DNA of 64,000 nt from Bradyrhizobium sp. SZCCT0148 (GTDB lineage Bacteria; Pseudomonadota; Alphaproteobacteria; Rhizobiales; Xanthobacteraceae). The translations under genes and the position numbers were made by a program. The notes beneath the pieces are model-generated. The model searched no databases. It saw nothing but the letters and a program-made list of their open reading frames with translations, and was not told the origin of the DNA. Below are positions 17,238 through 27,183 of the stretch, piece after piece (position 1 is the stretch's first letter; every line of letters begins with the position of its first letter). The stretch spans positions 186,001 through 250,000 of the forward strand of contig NZ_JAFCKT010000004.1 in the NCBI RefSeq assembly GCF_018129985.1, written 5' to 3'.

Positions 17238-17621
17238 TCAGTCGATAATCTTGACCACGCGACGCGTGCGCGGCTCGACGATCACACGGCGATCGTTCAC
17301 GACCGCATAGCGATACTCGGTGTAGTTCGGGACGGGGCGGAGCACCACGGTCGGCGGCAGCGGCTCGCCCACCACGACACGCTCCTCGACCACCACGGAG
17401 TCGCTGCGCGGGATACCGCCCAGGATCGCGTTCGGAATCTCGAGGCCGGCGCCGACGGCCGCACCAACGGTGCCGCCGACCATCGCGCCGATCGGGCCGC
17501 CGATGTCGCCACCCGCACGCGCGCCGTCCCTGGCGCCCTGTTCGGTCGTCGACTGGGCAAAGGCTGCACCCGACGCCAGAAGCGAAGCGGCAACCAACGA
17601 AATCGCAAGACGGGTCTTCAT
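17238..17621 (-). CDS. DUF1236-type secreted glycine-rich protein
   Basis: A 127-residue protein with a Sec signal peptide (MKTRLAISLVAASLLASGAAFAQ, cleavage after AFA). A glycine-rich stretch follows (GGDIGGPIGAMVGGTVGAAVGAGLEIP), resembling the glycine-zipper segments of outer membrane proteins. The C-terminal domain (VVLRPVPNYTEYRYAVVNDRRVIVEPRTRRVVKIID) fits DUF1236, common in Bradyrhizobium. The ATG at 17621 is preceded by GGAGG. The function is unknown; it is exported to the periplasm or outer membrane. Confidence 0.85.
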   Translation of the reverse strand: MKTRLAISLVAASLLASGAAFAQSTTEQGARDGARAGGDIGGPIGAMVGGTVGAAVGAGLEIPNAILGGIPRSDSVVVEERVVVGEPLPPTVVLRPVPNYTEYRYAVVNDRRVIVEPRTRRVVKIID

Positions 17622-17712
17622 CGAAAGCCTCCAGTGATTGTTGTGCGCCTTCAACCGCGCGGCGGCAGCATTGTTCCGGTTCCCGCGTGCCGATAACGCC
17701 ACAAACTGCAGA

Positions 17713-17729
17713 CTGTTACGGCGTAACAG
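17713..17729. repeat. Small palindrome next to the glxR remnant boundary
   Basis: CTGTTAC-GGC-GTAACAG is a perfect palindrome immediately beside the inner end of the 18-base repeat at 17730-17747. Confidence 0.5.
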
Positions 17730-17747
17730 TTGAGGCTGCCGCAATTT
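17730..17747 (+). repeat. 18-base inverted repeat, left copy
   Basis: TTGAGGCTGCCGCAATTT is the exact reverse complement of bases 20395-20412, which lie upstream of gcl. The two copies bracket the hyi/glxR remnant and gcl. The left copy lies about where similarity to GlxR ends. Confidence 0.75.
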
Positions 17748-17754
17748 CGTGGCC

Positions 17755-18493
17755 CCGCCAACAGTTCCAGAGCCCGCACCATCGCGGAATGATCCCAGCT
17801 CTTGCCGCCATACGCCGCTGCAGGCCGAGCACAATTGCTGTGCCACCGCCGAGCTCGGCAACGACAGGCCGAGCGTGCGCGCGCCTTCGAGCGCCAGATT
17901 GAGATCCTTCTGATGCAGCTCGATGTAGAAGCCCGGTTCGAAATTGCGCGTCACCATCCGCTCGCCGTGAACTTCGAGAATGTGAGCGAGGAGGCAAATC
18001 CGCCCATCAGGGCCTGTCGCACCAGCGCTGGGTTCGCGCCAGCCTTGGAGGCGAACAGCAGCGCCCCGCTCACCGCCTCGATCGTCAGCGCGACGATGAT
18101 CTGGTTGGCGACCTTCGTGGTTTGCCCGTCGCCATTGGCGCCGACGCGGGTGACGTTCTTGCCCAGCTTGTCGGAGACCGGCTTCATGGTGTTGAACGCC
18201 CGCTCCGGCCCGGCATAGTCGATGGCGCGGAACACGCCGTCGCGGAATTCGGCGCTGCGACCGGGCAGGATCGCGATGCCGCGCTCGCCGCCGGCCCAAT
18301 TCCCTGCCGGCAGATTGTGCAGCACCTGCGTCAGCCCGTGAGCCTCGAGCTGTTCGCGCAGCTGCGCCTTGTCGAAATCATAAGGGAAGAGATATTCGAC
18401 CCCAGCGAAGCCTGCCGCCTTTGCCGCGGCGAAACGGTCGAGTAACGGCATCTCGTTGAAGAGCATGGTGAGGTTGGCGGCGAATTTCGGCAT
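17755..18493 (-). pseudogene. Fused, frameshifted remnant of hyi (hydroxypyruvate isomerase) and glxR (tartronate semialdehyde reductase)
   Basis: Reading in reverse, codons 1-94 ([20 protein letters not shown]... [21 protein letters not shown]... FRAIDYA) are the N-terminus of hydroxypyruvate isomerase. At about 18211 the frame passes directly into the middle of 2-hydroxy-3-oxopropionate reductase ([43 protein letters not shown], then [10 protein letters not shown]). Near 17990 the GlxR match shifts frame ([19 protein letters not shown], then IELHQKDLNLALEGARTLG). Near 17825 an extra base shifts it again to AAYGGKSWDHSAMVRALELLAG. So a deletion removed the rest of hyi and the NAD-binding half of glxR, and two indels followed. 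The order hyi-glxR behind gcl is the normal glyoxylate operon. No enzyme activity is expected. Confidence 0.88.
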
Positions 18494-18506
18494 GGTGCTT
18501 GTCCCC

Positions 18507-20291
<1,785 letters not shown>

Positions 20292-20394
20292 ATCTGACCT
20301 CGCTCAGGTTGAGTTAGCGAGCGAGATCATTAGAGGTGCGAGATACGGTCTCAACGAGATCGATTTTATTTTCCACGATGCGGCAGCCGCAGAA

Positions 20395-20412
20395 AAATTG
20401 CGGCAGCCTCAA
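20395..20412 (-). repeat. 18-base inverted repeat, right copy
   Basis: AAATTGCGGCAGCCTCAA, exact reverse complement of 17730-17747, in the gap 20292-20443 upstream of gcl. A related GCGGCAGCC lies 13 bases before it. No other feature was recognised in this gap. Confidence 0.75.
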
Positions 20413-20443
20413 TCGGTTAGTTGAAGCAATGCGTGAAAGCGCC

Positions 20444-22246
20444 TTACTCGAACAGCGGCGCCAGCTCCATCTGCGGCACCAGCACGAGGCCTTTGTCGGT
20501 GATGCGAATTTCCGGAATGACCGATAGGGGAATCAAATTGAAGCCCATGTAGGGGATGGTGCAGCCGGCCTCCGCCCATTCCTTCTTCAGCGCCCTCACT
20601 TCTTCGGCCACCTCGGAGACGCGCTTGTCGGAAAGCAGGCCCGCGATCGGTAGCGGGACCAGTGCCCTCACCTTGCCATCGGCGACGACGCAGACGCCGC
20701 CCTGCTGGTCCTTGATGGCGGCGACCGCGACTTGCATATCGGCGTCGTTGGTGCCGGCGACGATGATGTTGTGGCTGTCGTGTCCGACGCTGGAGGCGAC
20801 CGCGCCGCGCTTCAGGCCAAAGTCCTTGAGCAGGCCATGGGCAAGATTGCCGGCGGATTTGCCGTGGCGCTCGACGACCGTAACGAAGCAGAGGCCGTAG
20901 CGCTCGAACAAGGACGGCCAATCCCTGGCAGCCTCGATCGCGACCTTCTCGTGCACCAGCGTGATGCCCGGGAGCGAGGTCTTGATGGCGTTGACGGTGC
21001 ACGCCTTCGCCGGCAGCTCCGGCGTCAGATTCATCGCCGCCGGTAGCTTCACCGTCGCATAGGCCGCTTTGGGATATTGATAGCGCTGCGACAGCGCCTG
21101 ATCGAGACGCGGCGTGATCTTGCGGTTCTCGACCACGAGTTCGCCGCCATACCAGGTGCATTGCGGCCTGAGCTGATCGTCCATCAGCACGAGATCGGCG
21201 CGGCGGCCGCCGCCGAGCCCGCCAATGTCGCCGTCCATGTTGAAGCGCGTAGCACCGTGCAACGAGCCCATCGACCAGGCCTGCTCCGGCGACATGCCCG
21301 CCTTCACGGCCTCTCTCACCACCCAGTCGAGGCCGAACAACAGCAGATCATCGGCATCGCGGTCATCGGTGCACACCGCGGTACGCTTGTGCGAGGCGCC
21401 AAGCTCGGTGATCGTCCGGATCGCCTGCGGCAGCGAGTGCCAGGGCGTCGTCGGCGGGCCGCCGCGCAGGAACACCCAGACGCCGGCATCGAGCAGATCG
21501 TCGGCGATGTCGCGGTCGATCGCCTCATGGGTATCGGTGACGCCCGACGCCGCGTAGGCCGCGACGAATTCGCGGCCGTAAACGTGGCCGGACACGGGAT
21601 GACCACGCTTCAAGGCGGCCGCGAGGATGGCGTGGCTGCGCTCGTCACCCATCGTGACCGGGACAAAATCCATCTTCTCGCCGAGCGCCACGGCTTCGGG
21701 CCAGCGGTCGAACAGCCCGGCGATCTTGTCCGGCGTGAGATCGCCGCCCGCCGTCTCCAATTCGGCCGACGTTGCCGGCACGGTGCTCGGCACCGTCAAA
21801 AAGATCGAAAGCGGCGCCTCGCGCGCGTCCTCCAGCATCGCCTCGACGCCGGCGACGTCCATGACGTTGCCGATCTCGTGGCTATCGCAGAAGATCGTCG
21901 TGGTTCCGTTGAGCAGCGCCGCCTCCGCGTAGGCGCAGGCCGTCACCATCGAGGATTCGATGTGGATGTGTGGATCGACCAGGCCCGGCGCGATAATGCC
22001 GCCGGCCGCATCGTAGGTCGCGACATCACTCCAGACTTTCTTTGCCGTTCCGGCCGGCTTCACCGCAGCGATGCGGCCACCGGTCATCCAGACCTCGCGG
22101 TCCGCATGGATGCGCTCCGAATAGGTCGAGAGCACCCGCCCGCCAGTGATGACCAGATCCGGCGCGAGGCGCGCCGAGGCGACATCGGCGAGGCGCCGGG
22201 TCATCGCATGTAGCGGGTCGACGGCGAAGCGGTTGAGTCTGGTCAT
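20444..22246 (-). CDS. ade: Adenine deaminase
   Basis: A 600-residue amidohydrolase that turns adenine into hypoxanthine and ammonium (purine salvage). Metal-binding and family motifs are [19 protein letters not shown] (about residues 82-100), [12 protein letters not shown], and [24 protein letters not shown] (His ligand region), with [11 protein letters not shown] carrying the metal-site aspartate. The C-terminal adenine-deaminase domain ([43 protein letters not shown]) is complete. The N-terminal 28 residues ([21 protein letters not shown]) are slightly longer than in short forms, and an internal Met at about residue 15 is an alternative start. It is separated from gcl by a 152-base gap, so may be a separate unit. 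Confidence 0.95.
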   Translation of the reverse strand: MTRLNRFAVDPLHAMTRRLADVASARLAPDLVITGGRVLSTYSERIHADREVWMTGGRIAAVKPAGTAKKVWSDVATYDAAGGIIAPGLVDPHIHIESSMVTACAYAEAALLNGTTTIFCDSHEIGNVMDVAGVEAMLEDAREAPLSIFLTVPSTVPATSAELETAGGDLTPDKIAGLFDRWPEAVALGEKMDFVPVTMGDERSHAILAAALKRGHPVSGHVYGREFVAAYAASGVTDTHEAIDRDIADDLLDAGVWVFLRGGPPTTPWHSLPQAIRTITELGASHKRTAVCTDDRDADDLLLFGLDWVVREAVKAGMSPEQAWSMGSLHGATRFNMDGDIGGLGGGRRADLVLMDDQLRPQCTWYGGELVVENRKITPRLDQALSQRYQYPKAAYATVKLPAAMNLTPELPAKACTVNAIKTSLPGITLVHEKVAIEAARDWPSLFERYGLCFVTVVERHGKSAGNLAHGLLKDFGLKRGAVASSVGHDSHNIIVAGTNDADMQVAVAAIKDQQGGVCVVADGKVRALVPLPIAGLLSDKRVSEVAEEVRALKKEWAEAGCTIPYMGFNLIPLSVIPEIRITDKGLVLVPQMELAPLFE

Positions 22247-22254
22247 CGGGACCC

Positions 22255-22278
22255 TCGCGTGGCGTTATGACCACGCGA
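22255..22278. promoter_or_regulatory. Palindrome just upstream of the adenine deaminase start
   Basis: TCGCGTGG-N8-CCACGCGA is a perfect inverted repeat ending about eight bases before the ade start codon. It may be a repressor site or a leader hairpin that controls translation. Confidence 0.4.
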
Positions 22279-22331
22279 TGGTTACGCCTTGGACCAAACC
22301 GGGCAAGCGCAAATGTATCGGCGGGTCCTGC

Positions 22332-23132
22332 TTACGCCTTGGGCGGCGAACCGCCTGGCGTCCCTGACCTCGCAGGTCTGCGCGAGTTCCGCCGTCTCGG
22401 GGCTGGTGCGGCAGCGGGCTTGACCCGGATCCGCATCGACCTGCCATTCTGCTCGTCGATCTCGAAGGAATTCGTCTTGCGCACGAGGTCGCTCAACTTG
22501 CGGAAACCGAACGTTCTTGGATCGAAATCGGAAGCGAGATTGGCCAGCTGGCGACCGACCTCCCCGAGCGTGACCCAGCCGTCCTCGCTCTCCATCTGGG
22601 TAATGACCTTCTTGATGATGGGGGTCGCTGCATCAAGCGGCTGAAGCGACGCCGATCTCGAGGCGGCCTCCTGGGTATTCGCCGGGGCGACCAGCAGGTT
22701 CTCCGTGTAGACAAACCTGCGGCAGGCCTGCCGGAAGCTCTCCGGCGTCTTCTGCTCACCGAACCCGAAGACGTCGATGCCCTGCTCCCGGATGCGGGCG
22801 GCCAGACGGGTAAAGTCACTGTCGGACGATACCAGGCAAAAGCCGTCGAACCGGCCGCTGTGCAGCAGGTCCATGGCGTCGATGACCAGGGTGATGTCGG
22901 ACGCATTCTTTCCCGTCGTGTAAGCGAATTGCTGCTGCGGAATGATGGCGTGCTTCGACAGGATGTCGGCCCATCCCCTGGACCTGGCATTGGAGAAATC
23001 GCCGTAGATGCGGCGAACGCTGGCCTCGCCGATCTTGGCGATCTCCTCAAACAATCCATCGGCGATTTTCGCCGACGCGTTGTCGGCGTCGATCAGGACG
23101 GCGAGACGGGGCGAACGAAGTTCTGACGGCAT
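22332..23132 (-). CDS. NYN-domain protein with C-terminal OST-HTH/LOTUS-like domain
   Basis: A 266-residue protein. Residues 1-150 are a NYN/PIN-like nuclease fold with conserved acidic residues (RLAVLIDADNASAK; GKNASDITLVIDAMDLLHSGRFDGFCLVSSDSDFTRLAARIREQG), as in LabA/DUF88 proteins. Residues about 175-240 (IIKKVITQMESEDGWVTLGEVGRQLANLASDFDPRTFGFRKLSDLVRKTNSFEI) fit an OST-HTH/LOTUS domain, which is thought to bind RNA. A basic, proline-rich tail closes the protein. Likely an RNA-processing or RNA-degrading factor (family inference). The ATG at 23132 follows GGGGAAA; an ATG at 23165 would add 11 residues and has no ribosome-binding site. Confidence 0.87.
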   Translation of the reverse strand: MPSELRSPRLAVLIDADNASAKIADGLFEEIAKIGEASVRRIYGDFSNARSRGWADILSKHAIIPQQQFAYTTGKNASDITLVIDAMDLLHSGRFDGFCLVSSDSDFTRLAARIREQGIDVFGFGEQKTPESFRQACRRFVYTENLLVAPANTQEAASRSASLQPLDAATPIIKKVITQMESEDGWVTLGEVGRQLANLASDFDPRTFGFRKLSDLVRKTNSFEIDEQNGRSMRIRVKPAAAPAPRRRNSRRPARSGTPGGSPPKA

Positions 23133-23185
23133 GACGTTTCCCCACGAGATGAACGCAGCATCCAAAAATGCGTGCGCCTGGATGA

Positions 23186-24688
23186 CTAATCCTCGGTCGC
23201 CTTGAACCGTCCGAGCCCCTTCAGCACGAAGGGCGCCAGCAGCGCGATCAGTGCCAGCGCCAGCAGCGTCGCCGAGATCGGGCTCTGCAGCAGCGTCATG
23301 GGATCGCCGAGGCTGATGGCGAGCGCTCTGCGCAACTGGCTTTCGGCGATCGGGCCGAGGATCAGGCCGACAACAACGGGCGCGATCGGAAAGTCGTACC
23401 GGCGCATCAGGAAGCCGAGCACGCCGAAGCCTGCCAGCATCGACAATTCAACCACCGACGGCTTGGCGGCAATGGTGCCCATGGTTGCGAAGGCGAGGAT
23501 GCCGGCATAGAGCCATGGCTGCGGGATCGCGAGCAGCCGCACCCACAGGCCAACGAGCGGCAGGTTGAGCACCAGCAGCATGCAGTTGGCGATGAACAGG
23601 CTCGCGATCAGGCCCCACACGAGGTCGGGCCGCTCGGCGAACAGCAGCGGTCCCGGGTTGAGGCCGTATTGCTGGAAGCCTGCCAGCATCATCGCGGCGG
23701 TGGCCGAGGTCGGCAGCCCCAGCGTCAACAGCGGCACAAGCGTGCCGGCGGCGGAGGCGTTGTTGGCGGCCTCCGGCCCCGCGACGCCTTCGATCGCGCC
23801 CTTGCCGAATTCTTCGGGATATTTTGTGAGACGCTTCTCGGTCGAATAGGACAGGAAGGTCGGAATCTCCGCACCGCCCGCCGGCAGCGCGCCGATCGGG
23901 AAGCCGAACATCGTGCCGCGCAGCCACGGCTTCCACGACCGCTTCCAGTCTTCCTTCGTCATCCACAGCGAGCCGCGCACCGGCTCGAGCTTTTCCTCGC
24001 TGTGGTGGCGGCGCGATGCGACGTAGAGCGCCTCGCCGACCGCGAACAAACCGACCGCAAGCGTCGTCACCTCGACGCCGTCGAGCAATTCAGGAACGCC
24101 GAACGCCAGCCGCGCCTGTCCCGTGAGCTTGTCGATGCCGACGAGGCCCAGCGTCAGGCCGATGAACAGGCTGGTCAAGCCGCGGACCGGGGAATCGCCG
24201 AAGGTCGCCGACACCGTGACGAAGGCGACGCACATCAGCGCGAAATAATCCTCAGGACCGAAGCGCACGGCGAAATCGACCAGCCACGGCGCGAGGAAGG
24301 CGAGCCCGACGGTAGCGATGGTGCCAGCGACAAAGGAGCCGATCGCCGAGGTCGCAAGCGCCGGCCCGCCGCGGCCGGCCTTGGCCATCTTGTTGCCTTC
24401 GAGCGCGGTCGCCATCGAAGCGCTCTCGCCGGGCGTGTTGATCAGGATCGCGGTGGTCGAGCCGCCATACATGCCGCCATAGTAAATGCCGGCGAACATG
24501 ATCAGCGAACCGCCGGGGTCGAGCTTGTAGGTCACCGGCAGCAATAGCGCGACCGTCAGCGCCGGGCCGATGCCAGGCAGCACGCCCACGGCGGTGCCGA
24601 GGAAGACGCCGATCAGCGCGTAAAGCAGGTTCATCGGCTGAACGGCGACCGCCATGCCGTGGGCCAGCGCGGCAAAGGTGTCCATCAC
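23186..24688 (-). CDS. tctA: Tripartite tricarboxylate transporter, large membrane subunit (TctA)
   Basis: A 500-residue integral membrane protein of the TctA family with about 11-12 hydrophobic helices. Family signatures are [81 protein letters not shown] near the N-terminus and [19 protein letters not shown] in the middle. It moves a carboxylate captured by the periplasmic TctC protein, driven by an ion gradient. Its start overlaps the stop of the TctB gene (24685), and TctB overlaps TctC (25179), giving the operon order TctC-TctB-TctA with an IclR gene upstream. The substrate is unknown. Confidence 0.94.
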   Translation of the reverse strand: MMDTFAALAHGMAVAVQPMNLLYALIGVFLGTAVGVLPGIGPALTVALLLPVTYKLDPGGSLIMFAGIYYGGMYGGSTTAILINTPGESASMATALEGNKMAKAGRGGPALATSAIGSFVAGTIATVGLAFLAPWLVDFAVRFGPEDYFALMCVAFVTVSATFGDSPVRGLTSLFIGLTLGLVGIDKLTGQARLAFGVPELLDGVEVTTLAVGLFAVGEALYVASRRHHSEEKLEPVRGSLWMTKEDWKRSWKPWLRGTMFGFPIGALPAGGAEIPTFLSYSTEKRLTKYPEEFGKGAIEGVAGPEAANNASAAGTLVPLLTLGLPTSATAAMMLAGFQQYGLNPGPLLFAERPDLVWGLIASLFIANCMLLVLNLPLVGLWVRLLAIPQPWLYAGILAFATMGTIAAKPSVVELSMLAGFGVLGFLMRRYDFPIAPVVVGLILGPIAESQLRRALAISLGDPMTLLQSPISATLLALALIALLAPFVLKGLGRFKATED

Positions 24689-25182
24689 AGCAGTCGCTCC
24701 AGCGGGCCGGTCGGAAGGCTGAGCGTGAGCAGCCGGTCGAACGCGAGATAGATCAGGGTCGACATGACGACGGCGATGATGCTGTCAACGAGAATGGCTC
24801 GGCGGCCGAATGCCGCCGAGGTCGTCACGAACAGCGCCGAGGTCGCCAGGATGAAGCCGCCGCCGAAGCCGATGATGGCGATCAGCAGCGCCAGGCCGAT
24901 GAGGATGAGAACCACCGGCACCGGATCGGCGCTCTCGCGCGCCGGCAGATTGCCGCGCAGTGCGTCGATGAAATTGCCGATCGCGAGCAGCGCAAGGCCA
25001 CAGGCGACCACGACCGGCATCGCCTCCGGCCCCATCCCATACATCGTGGTGGATGACAGGCCGCGCGCGTCAAAGACCAGCACCGCGGCAAGACCTGCGA
25101 GCAAGGCCGCGATGACGATGCCGGCGCGATCGACGCGCCGCGGCGGCTGGGCGGGATCGCCAGACGCGTTATCTCGGGTCAT
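24685..25182 (-). CDS. tctB: Tripartite tricarboxylate transporter, small membrane subunit (TctB)
   Basis: A 165-residue protein with four hydrophobic helices ([97 protein letters not shown]). The segment [17 protein letters not shown] is the usual TctB loop. It overlaps both neighbours by four bases and assembles with TctA. Confidence 0.9.
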   Translation of the reverse strand: MTRDNASGDPAQPPRRVDRAGIVIAALLAGLAAVLVFDARGLSSTTMYGMGPEAMPVVVACGLALLAIGNFIDALRGNLPARESADPVPVVLILIGLALLIAIIGFGGGFILATSALFVTTSAAFGRRAILVDSIIAVVMSTLIYLAFDRLLTLSLPTGPLERLL

Positions 25183-26147
25183 GATTTGACCAGGCCGACC
25201 GATTTCAGCACGTCGGTGACGCGCACGGTTTCCTTCTTCAGGAAGTCGGCGAAGGCGTCACCGCCGAGATAGGCGTCTTCCCAGCCCTTCTGCTTGAGGA
25301 TTTCCTTCCAGGCGTCCGACTTCACCATCTTCTCGACCGCATCGCTCAGCGTCTTCTTCTGCTCGGGCGTGATGCCGGGAGGCGCCACCACCGAACGCCA
25401 GTTGGCGATCACGAGGTCGATGCCTTGCTCTTTGAAGGTCGGGATGTCGCTGCCCGCGATGCGCTTCTCCGAGGTCACGCCGATCGCGCGCAGCTTGCCG
25501 GACTTGATCTGCCCCTCATATTCGCTGAGGCCCGAGATGCCCGCAGTGACCTTGCCGCCGAGGATCGCCGCCAGCGACTCGCCGCCGCCGGAGAACGGGA
25601 TGTAGTTGATTTTCTTGGCGTCGGCCCCGACCGCGCCGGCGAAAAGGGCCGCCATCACATGGTCGACGCCGCCGGCCGAGCCGCCGGCGAAAGTGACCTT
25701 GGCGATGTCGGCCTTCACCGCGGCGGCGAGATCCTGCGCGGTCTTGATCGGCGAATTCGCGGGCACCACGATCACCTGGATTTCCTCGGTGAGGCGCGCG
25801 ATCGGCGTCACCTGCTCGAGCGTCACCGGCGACTTGTTCATGGCGAGCGCGCCGACCATGACGAAACCGTTGACCATCAGCTGGTTGCCATCGCCCTTCG
25901 CACCGTTGACGAATTGCGCGATGCCGACGCTGCCGCCAGCGCCGGGAACGTTGACGACCTGCACGCTGCGCGCGACGCCCGCGGCGACCAGCGCCTGCTG
26001 CATGGAGCGCGCGGTCTGGTCCCAGCCTCCGCCGGGAGCGGCCGGCGCCATCAGCTTGAGCTCGAGCTGCTGGGCAAAAGCGGGCGCCGTCGCAGCGAGG
26101 GTCAGCGCGATGGCTGCGCCGGCAAGGCGCGCGGAAACATGGAACAT
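25179..26147 (-). CDS. tctC: Tripartite tricarboxylate transporter substrate-binding protein (TctC/Bug family)
   Basis: A 322-residue periplasmic binding protein when started at 26147 (MFHVSARLAGAAIALTLAATAPAFAQQ), which gives a good signal peptide and a GGAGAG ribosome-binding site. The ATG at 26168 would add seven residues without a ribosome-binding site. Bug-family signatures are LKLMAPAAPGGGWDQTARSMQQALV, VVNVPGAGGSVGIAQFV and PIARLTEEIQVIVVPANSPIKT, which line the carboxylate pocket. First gene of the operon, with the candidate operator at 26193-26213 upstream. Confidence 0.93.
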   Translation of the reverse strand: MFHVSARLAGAAIALTLAATAPAFAQQLELKLMAPAAPGGGWDQTARSMQQALVAAGVARSVQVVNVPGAGGSVGIAQFVNGAKGDGNQLMVNGFVMVGALAMNKSPVTLEQVTPIARLTEEIQVIVVPANSPIKTAQDLAAAVKADIAKVTFAGGSAGGVDHVMAALFAGAVGADAKKINYIPFSGGGESLAAILGGKVTAGISGLSEYEGQIKSGKLRAIGVTSEKRIAGSDIPTFKEQGIDLVIANWRSVVAPPGITPEQKKTLSDAVEKMVKSDAWKEILKQKGWEDAYLGGDAFADFLKKETVRVTDVLKSVGLVKS

Positions 26148-26192
26148 GAGGACGCTCTCCAGGCTCATGCGGACGTTTGCCGCATTGTGTCG

Positions 26193-26213
26193 TTTGGTCG
26201 CATATCAACCAAA
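26193..26213. promoter_or_regulatory. Candidate IclR operator upstream of the tctCBA operon
   Basis: TTTGGT-N9-ACCAAA, an imperfectly extended palindrome in the 110-base gap between the IclR gene and tctC. Its location suggests a regulator site controlling the transporter. Confidence 0.45.
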
Positions 26214-26257
26214 ACGGCCGGGCCTGTCCAGCGACATCCCCTGGACGACACGCGGGG

Positions 26258-27097
26258 TCAGCGGGGCGGCGGGATCACCCCACCGAGGGCGGCCGTCAGT
26301 TCGGCCGCGACATCCCGGACGATTTGCCCGATGTCCGGCAACCTCTGGTCGGTCATCCGGCTGGTCATGCCGGAGACTGAAATCGCCGCGAGCGGATCGG
26401 CGCAATCGTTGTAGACCACCGCCGCAACGCAGCGCAGCCCCATGCAGGCTTCTTCGTCGTCGAGCGCAAAACCCTGCTTGCGGATCTTGTCGAGCTCCTT
26501 GAACAGGTCGCTCGGTCGCACGATCGACTTCTCGGTCAACCGGGGCATGCCGTGATGACGGATGACGGCGCCGACGTCCTCGTCGGAATAGGTCGCGAGG
26601 ACGGCCTTGCCGACGCCCGACGTCACCATGGGAACGCGGCCGCCGACCAGGGTCAGCGAGCGCATGATCTCGCGACTTTCCATGCGCGTCAGGACGATGA
26701 TGAACTCATCGTCGACCACGGCGAGGTTGGCGGTCTCGCGGGTGAGATCGCGCAGCCTGCGCAAGTAAGGAATCGCCTGCGCAGAGAAATTGCGCCGCCG
26801 CGCAAAGCTCGCGCCCACCGTGAAGGCGCGCGAGCCGACATGCCATTTGGACTGCGTGCGGTCGAGCTGCACGAAGCGGCGGCTCTCCAGCGTTGCCAGC
26901 AGACGGTGCACAGTGGACGCCGACAGGCCGGTGCGCACCGCGAGATCGCTGAGGCGATAACCTTCGTCGTCCTCGGCCAGCGTTTCCAGGATCGACAGCG
27001 CGCGATCGACGGACTGCACGCCGCCGTCGCGCGTGTCGTTGTCGGCCTCCGATGATCGAGGCTCGAGCGATTTGCGCCGGATCACGTTCTTGCTCAT
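26258..27097 (-). CDS. IclR family transcriptional regulator
   Basis: A 279-residue protein. The N-terminal winged helix (GGVQSVDRALSILETLAEDDEGYRLSDLAVRTGLSASTVHRLLATLESRRFV, about residues 25-78) is followed by the IclR effector domain (GSRAFTVGASFARRRNFSAQAIPYLRRL... TSGVGKAVLATYSDEDVGAVI... GFALDDEEACMGLRCVAAVVYND). It is in the same direction as tctCBA, 110 bases upstream, and is the likely local regulator of carboxylate uptake. MSKNVIRRKSLEPR at 27097 is the best start; the frame upstream is noise. Confidence 0.92.
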   Translation of the reverse strand: MSKNVIRRKSLEPRSSEADNDTRDGGVQSVDRALSILETLAEDDEGYRLSDLAVRTGLSASTVHRLLATLESRRFVQLDRTQSKWHVGSRAFTVGASFARRRNFSAQAIPYLRRLRDLTRETANLAVVDDEFIIVLTRMESREIMRSLTLVGGRVPMVTSGVGKAVLATYSDEDVGAVIRHHGMPRLTEKSIVRPSDLFKELDKIRKQGFALDDEEACMGLRCVAAVVYNDCADPLAAISVSGMTSRMTDQRLPDIGQIVRDVAAELTAALGGVIPPPR

Positions 27098-27183
27098 CGC
27101 GACCTGACAGTTGTCACCTCTCCCCGCGCTTGCCCGCCAAAGCCTCGGCGAAGGCGGATGCGAGGAGAGGTGAAGTCTTCGTC

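Noticed and set aside
20340..20352. GAGA-TACGG-TCTC palindrome upstream of gcl
   Set aside because: Arms of only four bases; expected by chance at this length.
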